55,266 bases of DNA from Bacteroides cellulosilyticus DSM 14838 (lineage in GTDB: Bacteria > Bacteroidota > Bacteroidia > Bacteroidales > Bacteroidaceae), in contig NZ_EQ973495.1 in NCBI RefSeq assembly GCF_000158035.1, forward strand, positions 513,606-568,871, written 5' to 3'. Position 1 is the stretch's first letter; the number at the start of each line of letters is the position of its first letter. Below are positions 45,901-52,997 of the stretch, piece by piece. The notes under the pieces were generated by a model. It had not been told where the DNA came from, searched no databases, and saw only the letters and a list, made by a program, of their open reading frames with translations. The position numbers and the translations under genes were made by a program.

Positions 45901-46552
45901 TGGTGACGGTGCTTCTTACGATATCGGTTACGGTGGTCTCGACCATGTAATCGCCAGCGGTAAGGACGTTAACATCCTGGTTTTGGATACTGAGGTTTAC
46001 TCTAACACAGGTGGTCAGTCTTCTAAGGCTACTCCGGTGGGTGCTATCGCTAAGTTTGCCGCTGCCGGTAAGCGTGTACGTAAGAAAGACCTTGGTTTGA
46101 TGGCTACTACTTACGGTTACGTTTACGTAGCTCAGATCGCTATGGGTGCTGACCAGGCTCAGACTCTGAAAGCAATCCGTGAAGCTGAAGCTTATCCCGG
46201 ACCGTCACTCATCATCGCTTATGCTCCGTGTATCAACCACGGTCTGAAGCTGGGTATGGGCAAGAGCCAAGCTGAGGAAGAAAAGGCTGTTAAGTGCGGT
46301 TACTGGCACTTGTGGCGTTACAACCCGGCTTTGGAAGCTGAAGGCAAGAATCCGTTCCAGCTGGATAGCAAAGAACCGGATTGGTCTGGATTCCAGGACT
46401 TCCTGAAGAGCGAGGTTCGTTACTCTTCTGTAATGAAACAATATCCTTCAGAAGCTGCTGAACTGTTCCAAGCTGCCGAAGACAATGCCAAGTGGCGTTA
46501 TAACAGCTACAAGCGTCTGTCTAAAGGAAACTGGGGTGCTGATGCCGAATAA
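42995..46552 (+). CDS. nifJ: Pyruvate:ferredoxin (flavodoxin) oxidoreductase
   Basis: A 1185-residue single-chain enzyme that oxidises pyruvate to acetyl-CoA and CO2 and reduces ferredoxin, the main pyruvate-cleaving step in anaerobic Bacteroides. Domains in order are: pyrimidine-binding domain I (CDGNQAAAHISYMFSEVA), transketolase C-like domain, gamma domain, a two-cluster ferredoxin domain with CIQCNKCAYVCPH and CLGCGNCADICPG, and the thiamine-diphosphate domain with CSGCGETPY, GDGASYDIGYGG and the Asn-Thr-Gly-Gly-Gln-Ser block. Codons are strongly biased to GCT, GGT and GTT forms unlike the neighbours, as expected of a highly expressed gene. Only 33 bases separate it from the ATPase gene, and I see no consensus promoter in that gap. 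A terminator follows at 46594-46623. Confidence 0.95.
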   Translation: MTKQKKFITCDGNQAAAHISYMFSEVAAIYPITPSSTMAEYVDEWAAAGRKNIFGETVLVQEMQSEAGAAGAVHGSLQAGALTSTYTASQGLLLMIPNMYKIAGEFLPCVFHVSARTLASHALCIFGDHQDVMSTRMTGFAMLAEGSVQEVMDLSGVAHLSTIKARVPFVNFFDGFRTSHEIQKIEMLENDDLAPLIDQKALAEFRARALNPMNPVARGMAENPDHFFQHRESCNNYYEAVPAIVEEYMNEISKITGRKYGLFDYYGAEDAERVIIAMGSVTEAAREAIDHLMANGEKVGMVAVHLYRPFSAKHFLAAVPKTAKTIAVLDRTKEPGANGEPLYLDVKDCYYGAADAPVIVGGRYGLGSKDTTPAQIIAVFKNLAMPMPKNHFTIGIVDDVTFTSLPQEEEIALGGAGMFEAKFYGLGADGTVGANKNSVKIIGDNTDKHCQAYFSYDSKKSGGFTCSHLRFGDTPIRSTYLVNTPNFVACHVQAYLHMYDVTRGLRKNGTFLLNTIWEGEELAKNLPTRVKKYFAKNNISVYYINATQIAQEIGLGNRTNTILQSAFFRITGVIPVDLAVEQMKKFIQKSYGKKGEDIVNKNYAAVDRGGEYKQLTVDPAWVNLADDAKTENNDPAFINEVVRPINAQDGDLLPVSAFKGIEDGTWYQGTAKYEKRGVAAFVPEWNAENCIQCNKCAYVCPHASIRPFVLDAEEQKGANFEMLKAVGKVFDGMTFRIQVDVLDCLGCGNCADICPGNPKKGGKALTMKHLESQLNQVPNWDYCAEKVASKQHLVDVKANVKNSQFATPLFEFSGACSGCGETPYVKLITQLFGDREMVANATGCSSIYSGSVPSTPYTKNEKGQGPAWANSLFEDFCEFGLGMELANEKMRDRIVKLFNQILEGDNAPAEAKEVLKAWIENMYDADKTKELAPQIEAIIEQGIAAGCPVSKELKGLTQYLVKRSQWIIGGDGASYDIGYGGLDHVIASGKDVNILVLDTEVYSNTGGQSSKATPVGAIAKFAAAGKRVRKKDLGLMATTYGYVYVAQIAMGADQAQTLKAIREAEAYPGPSLIIAYAPCINHGLKLGMGKSQAEEEKAVKCGYWHLWRYNPALEAEGKNPFQLDSKEPDWSGFQDFLKSEVRYSSVMKQYPSEAAELFQAAEDNAKWRYNSYKRLSKGNWGADAE

Positions 46553-46593
46553 TTTCGATTATTAAAATAGTAAATAATAAACTCTGAAAAATG

Positions 46594-46623
46594 AAGGCTG
46601 CACCGTGAACCGGATGCAGCCTT
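46594..46623 (+). terminator. Terminator after nifJ
   Basis: Stem AAGGCTGCA (46594-46602) and TGCAGCCTT (46615-46623), perfect 9 pairs with a 12-base loop, followed by the T-rich TATTTGTTTTC. Confidence 0.8.
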
Positions 46624-46654
46624 TATTTGTTTTCAAACAAAAGCAACGAACATT

Positions 46655-46843
46655 ATGATTGGATTTATTATTTGGATTATAGGCCTGATACTTGCTATCA
46701 AAGCCGTATTGGAAATTATGCAATGGAAGGTAGATGGCGTCAAGAAACTATTGGTCGCTATTCTTGTATTGCTCACCAGTTGGATCGGACTGATCTTTTA
46801 TTATTTCTGGGGAAGAGACAATTTACCTTCAATGTTGAAATAA
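46655..46843 (+). CDS. Small two-helix membrane protein
   Basis: A 62-residue protein with two hydrophobic helices: GFIIWIIGLILAIKAVLEI and LLVAILVLLTSWIGLIFYYFW. The second ends in YYFWGRD, which resembles the short phospholipase-D-like N-terminal (PLDc_N) and related membrane mini-proteins. It lies between the nifJ terminator and the bidirectional terminator at 46860-46904, so it is a separate transcript unit or depends on read-through. Function unknown. Confidence 0.7.
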   Translation: MIGFIIWIIGLILAIKAVLEIMQWKVDGVKKLLVAILVLLTSWIGLIFYYFWGRDNLPSMLK

Positions 46844-46859
46844 ACAGATCTATCTGTAT

Positions 46860-46904
46860 AAAAAAAGAAAATGCCGTACTTAAATTACGGCATTTTCTTT
46901 TTTT
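46860..46904. terminator. Bidirectional terminator containing the stop codon of the PfkB gene
   Basis: Perfect 19-base stem, left arm 46860-46878 and right arm 46886-46904, around a 7-base loop, with T-runs in both directions. The stop codon of the minus-strand kinase gene at 46880-46882 lies in the loop. The last six sense codons of that gene therefore make one arm. Confidence 0.92.
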
Positions 46905-47767
46905 ATTAAGCTATGTACGTCTTCCTCCGTTCCACCGAACGGACCGTAGCTCTGTAGTTTGACGGAACACATGGCAGCGGCAAAACAACCGGCTTCCTGA
47001 TAAGATGCTCCTCTTTTACGCATATACAGATAGCCCGCCATATACGTATCCCCACAACCGGTAGCATCGGCAACATTCTCTACCGGATATGCCGGAATTT
47101 CATAGAATCGTTCATCAACATAAATAAGTGAGCCTTTGTCTCCCAAAGTCAGCAAGACTTCCTTCACTCCCCAGTCCGCCAATTTAACAGCAGCATCATA
47201 AGGATCTGAACATTGCGTAAGTACCTCCATTTCGTGTTCATTAGCTTTCAAGATATGGATATATTTCAAGGCTTCTTCTTTTTCAGCCCAGTCCACCGCC
47301 AATACTTCTTCGTTCTGCACTTCACGCAAATAACCCTGCACATCAAGAGAAAGTAATCCTTTCCCGGCAAGATATTTGATAACATCCAGTGAAAAATCAT
47401 CCGCCAGTAAACTACCCAAATGAAAAATCCGGGCATTTACATCCTGCAAACCTTCAATCGTAAAAGGATCAGCTTTAGCAGTAACCCGCTGCTTTCTTTC
47501 ATTGGTATCCTCGCCATAAATATTCTCAAAGCAGATGGAATGGATGCTGGGGAGTACTTTCACTTCAATGCCGTCTGTCCTCAAATCATCCACCACCGGC
47601 ATCTCGCTATCAGCCAAGGCGGTGACAAGTTGGAATCCTTCCGTACTCAGGTGTTTGATGGCATGCGCAAAATAGAAAGAGGTTCCTCCGGGCATGTGCA
47701 CAGTTTTCTGCGGAGTAACTACTTTATCCAAAGTAATATATCCGATACAACAAAGATCGTATTTCAT
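46880..47767 (-). CDS. PfkB-family carbohydrate kinase
   Basis: A 295-residue ribokinase-fold sugar kinase. The start MKYDLCCIGYITLDKVV at 47767 is the family N-terminus; the open frame reaches 47833 but has no family sequence there. The N-terminal Gly-Gly block is MPGGTSFYFA. The C-terminal signature NVADATGCGDTYMAGYL holds the catalytic Asp and anion hole (GCGD). The group phosphorylates sugars such as fructose, tagatose or adenosine; the substrate here is not clear. The upstream regulator with a sugar-binding sensor lies 68 bases away, so a role in the same sugar pathway is likely. Confidence 0.85.
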   Translation of the reverse strand: MKYDLCCIGYITLDKVVTPQKTVHMPGGTSFYFAHAIKHLSTEGFQLVTALADSEMPVVDDLRTDGIEVKVLPSIHSICFENIYGEDTNERKQRVTAKADPFTIEGLQDVNARIFHLGSLLADDFSLDVIKYLAGKGLLSLDVQGYLREVQNEEVLAVDWAEKEEALKYIHILKANEHEMEVLTQCSDPYDAAVKLADWGVKEVLLTLGDKGSLIYVDERFYEIPAYPVENVADATGCGDTYMAGYLYMRKRGASYQEAGCFAAAMCSVKLQSYGPFGGTEEDVHSLIKKENAVI

Positions 47768-47795
47768 AAAATATTCAGTTCCATTTTTCAGACTG

Positions 47796-47803
47796 CAAAA
47801 ATA
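47796..47803 (-). promoter_or_regulatory. -7 promoter box before the PfkB gene
   Basis: On the minus strand a perfect TATTTTTG, 28 bases before the ATG at 47767. No -33 box of good quality is seen. It lies in the short gap after the hybrid regulator gene, so the kinase may be transcribed separately. Confidence 0.5.
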
Positions 47804-47835
47804 GCCAATAATTATCGTTTCTTCCCCCTGCAACG

Positions 47836-50601
47836 CTATAAATTCTTCCGTTTTAAGAAATCCGTCGGACTTTCACCGAATTGTTCCTTATAACACTTCG
47901 TGAAATAAGACGGAGAAGAGAAACCGACTTCATAAGCAATTTCCGCAACCGTCATTTCTGAAGAAGCCAACAGGGAAATTGCTTTTTTAAGGCGTGCCTG
48001 GCGGAGCAATTCATTGGGAGCATAGTTAGTAAGTGATTTCAGTTTACGGTAGAGTTGCACACGGCTCAGTCCCATATCTTTGCCTAAGTCTTCCACATTC
48101 AGTTCCGGATCTCTCATTTTCTCCTCTACCAGAGATTTAAAACGAGAGACAAAATCTTTATCAATATCACAGATATTCTCTTTCGCCAATGTCTGATTAT
48201 CACCGAAGAACTGGCGAAGCTGCCGACGGGAATCTATCAGATTCCGGATACGGGACAGTAACAACTGAGAATTGAAAGGCTTGGATATATAAGAGTCAGC
48301 ACCACCATTATACCCCTGAATACGTTGTTCATCAAGTGAACATGCTGTAAGAAGAATCACGGGAATGTGGCAAGTCTGCAATTCGGTTTTCAACCTCCGG
48401 CAACACTCTATCCCGTCCATACCAGGCATCATGACGTCGGAAACAATCACATCGGGAACATATTTCATTGCGAGACGAATCCCTGTAGCAGCTTCCGGTG
48501 CATCCAGCACATGATATTCTTCAGCAAGTAGTGTTTTTACGTAATTGCGAATATCGGCATTATCGTCAATAACCAGCACTGTCGGGCGATCTGCAGTTTT
48601 CGTGTCTTCCTCATCCAAGGGTAAATCTGTTTCTATCAATGTAGCAGAGACTTCCGCTTCCTCAGTGGGAAGAGTAACAACCGTAGGATGATACAGAGAA
48701 ACACTCTGCGCCGGAAAAAGAACGGTAAAAGTCGCTCCTTTTTCATTGCTATGGGCAGTGATCTGTCCGCCATGCATCTCTACGAAGGCACGGACAAGCG
48801 CTAATCCGATACCTGTACCGGCCTGATGTCCGTCTATCTGGTAGAAGCGTTCAAAGATAGCATCCACCTCTTTTGGGGAAATATGGCTACCTGAGTTAAA
48901 TACAGAGAAACGGTAATTAGTCGTTTCCGCCTCCAGCTTAACCACTATTTTTCCATTCTCGGGTGTATATTTCACAGCATTGGATAGCAAATTGAAATAG
49001 ATACGTTCCATCTTCTCACTATCTGCCATCATGCGGAAATCTGTGTCAGGTGTAACTTCAAAAGAAAAGGAGATATGCTTTTTCAGCAACGCCATACGGA
49101 AAGAATCATTCCAGCCGCGGAAACTACTTAAAAGATCGAATGGTTCCAAATGAAGTTCCATCCGCCCGTTCTCTACCTTACGGAAATCAAGAATTTGATT
49201 AACAAGACGAAGAAGGATGTTAGCGTTCTTCTTCATCAGTTCCAGTAGTTGATGCGGATGCTCTCCAAGAGACTTATCGGCAAGAAGCTGGTTGATAGGA
49301 TCTGCTATCAATGTCAACGGAGTACGGAAGTCGTGAGAAACATTCGTGAAGAATACTAGTTTGGCATGGGTGGCCTCTTCCAGTTCGCGGGAAAGCTGTT
49401 CCAACTGTTCTTTCTGCTGAATGAGCAGCTCCTTCTGCTGTGTTAATTGTTGCTTCTGTTCCTCTAACTTCTCCTTCTGCCGGGACAGTTCACGATTCAG
49501 GCGATTTTTGGTACGCAAAGAAAGATAAACGGCAACCAGTAAACCGATTACCAATAAAAGTACCAATAAGCTGCCATATAATATGACTTGCTGCGTAGCG
49601 TAACGATCAAGGAACTGACTCATCTTTCCATTCATCGTTTCTATTTTTTCATCAAGGGTAGCAATATGCGAGGTCTGCATTTGCATAATCTGCGCATTGG
49701 TAGCATCTACAACAGAAGTACTCAATATGGTTTCACGAGGAAAGTCCCGCTTATTCAGGATATCCATCGCCATCTGTATCACACGGTCACCACCGGTAGG
49801 ATAAATAAACGTGGCATCCAGTTGACCATTCAGCACTTGTTCTACGCCATACCCTTCACCGGGCAAAGCATCCGTACCGATAAAGCGCATTTCTTCTGCC
49901 CTACCCTGCCGCTCAGCAACATCATAAGCTCCTGCCGCCATTCGGTCGTTCTGTGCATACACTACATCTATTTCAGAAAAGCGCGCCAAAAGAGTATCCA
50001 TCTTCTCTCCTGCCTCAGAGCGTAGCCAGCCGGCATCTTCACGTGCCAGAAGCTGAATGCCGGGATAAGGAGATATGGCAGCAACAAATCCCTGATGACG
50101 GTCCATGGCCGGTGTAGAACCTGTCAAACCGGCTATCTCCACAACGTTGCCTTGTCCATGAAGCATATTAGCAACATAGTTACCTATTGCTTTTCCTAAC
50201 TCATAGTTGTCAGCACCTATATAAGCAGTATATTTATCAGAAAGTATCTTGCGGTCGAAAACAATGACGGGAATTCCCCTGTCGAAGGCTTCCTCCACTA
50301 CCGGAGTGATAGGTGCAGCTTCATTGGGTGCAACTACAAGCAAGTCCACTCCTTCTTTGATGAAATTACGGATATCTTTTATCTGTTCTGCATTATCATC
50401 TTTTACCGTACGAATATCAATTTCTACTCCGTCATAGAAAAGTGCCTCGCGCAACATTTCATTGTTCATCTGATGTCGCCATTCATCATCGCTGCACTGG
50501 GAAACTCCAATACGGAAACGTGCTTCGCGATGGGTACACGAAGTGGTCAACCAAAACCAGGAAAGTGAAACAAGTAATAATTGGATAGTATATCTTCTCA
50601 T
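47836..50601 (-). CDS. Hybrid two-component regulator with periplasmic sugar-binding (LacI-type) sensor
   Basis: A 921-residue single-chain regulator. The signal sequence carries the lipobox-like LTTSC. Residues about 28-310 are a periplasmic binding protein of the ribose/LacI type (IGVSQCSDDEWRHQM, VVAPNEAAPITPVV, IGADNYELGKAIG). One membrane helix lies at about 340-363, then a coiled coil rich in Gln and Glu. The kinase His is His423 in SHDFRTPL, with NAVKYTPENG and GTGIGLALV. The receiver Asp is Asp722 in SDVMMPGM, and an AraC HTH occupies about 820-921. This architecture is that of the fructose-sensing BT1754 type in Bacteroides thetaiotaomicron. Here it lies beside alpha-galactosidase, TonB receptor and sugar kinase genes, so the ligand is probably a monosaccharide of that pathway. 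Confidence 0.92.
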   Translation of the reverse strand: MRRYTIQLLLVSLSWFWLTTSCTHREARFRIGVSQCSDDEWRHQMNNEMLREALFYDGVEIDIRTVKDDNAEQIKDIRNFIKEGVDLLVVAPNEAAPITPVVEEAFDRGIPVIVFDRKILSDKYTAYIGADNYELGKAIGNYVANMLHGQGNVVEIAGLTGSTPAMDRHQGFVAAISPYPGIQLLAREDAGWLRSEAGEKMDTLLARFSEIDVVYAQNDRMAAGAYDVAERQGRAEEMRFIGTDALPGEGYGVEQVLNGQLDATFIYPTGGDRVIQMAMDILNKRDFPRETILSTSVVDATNAQIMQMQTSHIATLDEKIETMNGKMSQFLDRYATQQVILYGSLLVLLLVIGLLVAVYLSLRTKNRLNRELSRQKEKLEEQKQQLTQQKELLIQQKEQLEQLSRELEEATHAKLVFFTNVSHDFRTPLTLIADPINQLLADKSLGEHPHQLLELMKKNANILLRLVNQILDFRKVENGRMELHLEPFDLLSSFRGWNDSFRMALLKKHISFSFEVTPDTDFRMMADSEKMERIYFNLLSNAVKYTPENGKIVVKLEAETTNYRFSVFNSGSHISPKEVDAIFERFYQIDGHQAGTGIGLALVRAFVEMHGGQITAHSNEKGATFTVLFPAQSVSLYHPTVVTLPTEEAEVSATLIETDLPLDEEDTKTADRPTVLVIDDNADIRNYVKTLLAEEYHVLDAPEAATGIRLAMKYVPDVIVSDVMMPGMDGIECCRRLKTELQTCHIPVILLTACSLDEQRIQGYNGGADSYISKPFNSQLLLSRIRNLIDSRRQLRQFFGDNQTLAKENICDIDKDFVSRFKSLVEEKMRDPELNVEDLGKDMGLSRVQLYRKLKSLTNYAPNELLRQARLKKAISLLASSEMTVAEIAYEVGFSSPSYFTKCYKEQFGESPTDFLKRKNL

Positions 50602-50621
50602 CTTTTCCGTTATTAGTAACG

Positions 50622-50629
50622 CAAATATA
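50622..50629 (-). promoter_or_regulatory. -7 promoter box before the hybrid regulator gene
   Basis: On the minus strand a perfect TATATTTG 20 bases before the start at 50601. No clear -33 box. The terminator at 50671-50711 lies directly upstream, which fits a separate promoter for the regulator. Confidence 0.5.
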
Positions 50630-50670
50630 AAAATATTATCATAGGTATCGTTATCTGTTTCTTAAAAAAA

Positions 50671-50711
50671 CTCCCTATTCCACCGATTTTTAACTCGGAC
50701 AGAATAGGGAG
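50671..50711 (-). terminator. Rho-independent terminator after the alpha-galactosidase gene
   Basis: Outer stem CTCCCTATTC (50671-50680) and GAATAGGGAG (50702-50711), inner stem CCGA/TCGG. On the minus strand it is followed by seven T at 50664-50670. Confidence 0.88.
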
Positions 50712-50755
50712 ACTACTATTGCCGGAAAGAAGGACAGACAAACCAGATAAGGCTA

Positions 50756-52945
50756 TTATTGAGCTGTAAGCTCAATAACATGGCTCTGAGTCGCTGTAAA
50801 ACCAAATACATTCAAACCAACTTTCATCAGATAATCACCGGAATAAACTTTCCCGCTAGATTCTAATTTAGATTCAGTAGAGGGCATCAAATTGATTTCT
50901 TCCACTTTATATTGCTTGTTCGGATTTAATCCCTGAAGTTTGACTGTCATCAGTTTCTCCTGGAAACGCGGATGGATATCATAAGCAAATAATACAGCTT
51001 TGTTTGCATCCTTGCTTACATAATTCAGTGCCATGTGATTGCCCTCATACGGAGACACCAAACGATATTGATCACCATCCATAATGGCACTTTGCAGACG
51101 CTTCCAGTTGGCAACAGCCGTCTGGCAGTAAGTCAATTCATCAGCCGTGAGTTCTTTCAGACCTATATCAAAACCAAGCTTACACATAGAAGCTACATCC
51201 GTACGGAATTTTACAGAAGTCGCTTTATTCCAACTGGTCACATGGGCATCCATAGCTTTCGCAGGGAAGAACTGGGAAAAGCCCCACTGGATATAAATAC
51301 GTTCTACAGGATCCGTATTGTCGCTGCACCAGAACTCTGTGAAATATTTAAGCGCTTCGTAATCGCAACGGGCACCACCACCGGAACAAAGCATCATCGG
51401 GACATCAGGATAATTCGCTTTCACACGCTTCAGAACATTATAGATGCCACGGACATGATCAATATACAACTGTCCCTGTTTGTTCTTCAGATACGGAGAA
51501 TAGATATTGGTGATAGGACTGTTGCAATCCCATTTGAAGAAAGCAACTTCGGGATTCTCCTTCATTATATTCTCTACAACACCATATACATAATCCTGCA
51601 CCTTTGGATTGCTAAGGTCAAGTACCAATTGGTTACGGTAATAATATGTTTCACGATTAGGCAGTGTGATCGCCCAGTCCGGATGTTTCTCGAAGAGTTC
51701 GCTCTTGGGATTCACCATTTCTGGTTCAATCCAGATACCGAACTTCACATCTGCATCCTTGGCAGCTTTCACCAGCGCCGGAATGCCACCGGGCAATTTA
51801 TCGTGATTCACATCCCAGTCTCCCAAACCCGCATGATCATTCTTACGGGGATATTTGTTCGCAAACCAACCATCGTCCAACAAGAACATATCTACACCCA
51901 GATGCTTGGCTTCCTTCATTAACTCGGCCAGTATCTCCTGGTTAAAGTTAAAGCCTGTATTTTCCCAGTTATTCAGAAGAGTCAGACGACTCCCTTTACC
52001 ATCTTTCAAGCTGTAGTTGCGTGCCCACTCATGAAGGTTACGGCTTCCTTTCCCGGCACCGTCATTACTCAAAGTAAATATGAATTCGGGAGTGGTAAAC
52101 ACTTCATTCGGTTTCAGTTCATAATTCGAAGCGTAAGGATTGATACCGGGAATCACACGAAGATTCCCAACATTGTCCACTTCAAACGTAAAGCGGAAAT
52201 TACCGGTCCATCCCAACGTACCCATCAATACATTTCCCTGATGTTCGCTGACCGGCTGATCCAACCCTACTTCAAAGAAAGGATGCGTATGCATGGCAGC
52301 ACGACTTCCCAACTTCGTATCAATTACTTTCTTGCCAAATTGCAATTGCTGGCTGCTCATTTGCGCTTCCTTTGCCCAGTCACTACTGAACTCAGTCAGG
52401 TAATAAGCGGAATTATTGAAATAAAGCATGGCAGAGGCGTATGTAGAAAGCAGGACAGGTTTCTTTTCCTGATGCTTGATTTCACTCCAAATCTTGATAA
52501 CATTTTCTTTCGGATAAGCCACATAGTGCAGAGTGACGTCTACCGGATACTGATCGTCACGGAGATTAACCACAGTTTCCGTACCACCCTCAACCGCCTT
52601 GGAGGAGGAAGAAACATAATACAACATAGTGGACGGATTGCCATCATTGTGAGTGATAGCGATAGCCGGTTCAAAGTAATCTTCATTACCCGAACCACCA
52701 TACACTTCCCAACCGCGTTTACTTACACTACCATCGGCACCGGCATGGATATTCCACTGAAAGTTATTCAAATCCTGCTCATGCAGCAGTTTTTCACCTA
52801 AGTAAGTTTGATACAGACGGCCGTTGTCGCCTACCTGAAGCACCAGGTCGGTGTTATCCGTAGAAATACGGATCGTTTTGTTTTCCGCTGCATTGGCATA
52901 CGACAATGTAGCACATGCAAAGAGAGTTACAAGTAAATTTTTCAT
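50756..52945 (-). CDS. GH36 alpha-galactosidase
   Basis: A 729-residue secreted enzyme with signal peptide (LFACATLSYANAAE). The N-terminal beta-sandwich is followed by the GH36 barrel. The nucleophile is Asp473 in FFKWDCN and the acid/base lies in WCSDNTDP (Asp542 or the Asp three residues on). DDGWF and GIWIEPEMVNP are family blocks in the barrel. GH36 enzymes remove terminal alpha-galactose from melibiose, raffinose-family sugars or galactomannan side chains. The start at 52945 gives a normal signal peptide; an in-frame ATG lies nine bases before it. It is 41 bases downstream of the TonB receptor gene in the same direction and ends at a terminator. Confidence 0.92.
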   Translation of the reverse strand: MKNLLVTLFACATLSYANAAENKTIRISTDNTDLVLQVGDNGRLYQTYLGEKLLHEQDLNNFQWNIHAGADGSVSKRGWEVYGGSGNEDYFEPAIAITHNDGNPSTMLYYVSSSSKAVEGGTETVVNLRDDQYPVDVTLHYVAYPKENVIKIWSEIKHQEKKPVLLSTYASAMLYFNNSAYYLTEFSSDWAKEAQMSSQQLQFGKKVIDTKLGSRAAMHTHPFFEVGLDQPVSEHQGNVLMGTLGWTGNFRFTFEVDNVGNLRVIPGINPYASNYELKPNEVFTTPEFIFTLSNDGAGKGSRNLHEWARNYSLKDGKGSRLTLLNNWENTGFNFNQEILAELMKEAKHLGVDMFLLDDGWFANKYPRKNDHAGLGDWDVNHDKLPGGIPALVKAAKDADVKFGIWIEPEMVNPKSELFEKHPDWAITLPNRETYYYRNQLVLDLSNPKVQDYVYGVVENIMKENPEVAFFKWDCNSPITNIYSPYLKNKQGQLYIDHVRGIYNVLKRVKANYPDVPMMLCSGGGARCDYEALKYFTEFWCSDNTDPVERIYIQWGFSQFFPAKAMDAHVTSWNKATSVKFRTDVASMCKLGFDIGLKELTADELTYCQTAVANWKRLQSAIMDGDQYRLVSPYEGNHMALNYVSKDANKAVLFAYDIHPRFQEKLMTVKLQGLNPNKQYKVEEINLMPSTESKLESSGKVYSGDYLMKVGLNVFGFTATQSHVIELTAQ

Positions 52946-52966
52946 GGTGTACAATGAATTTAGTTA

Positions 52967-52997
52967 CAAAAATATATTAAATTAATTTAGAATGAAA
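52967..52997 (-). promoter_or_regulatory. Possible internal promoter before the alpha-galactosidase gene
   Basis: On the minus strand TTTC (52994-52997), 19 bases, perfect -7 box TATTTTTG (52967-52974). The -33 box overlaps the last codons of the receptor gene. It could allow the enzyme to be expressed without the receptor. Confidence 0.4.

Noticed and set aside
51035..52801. Two long plus-strand frames opposite the GH36 gene
   Set aside because: Antisense to a well-supported enzyme, with no ribosome site or family match.
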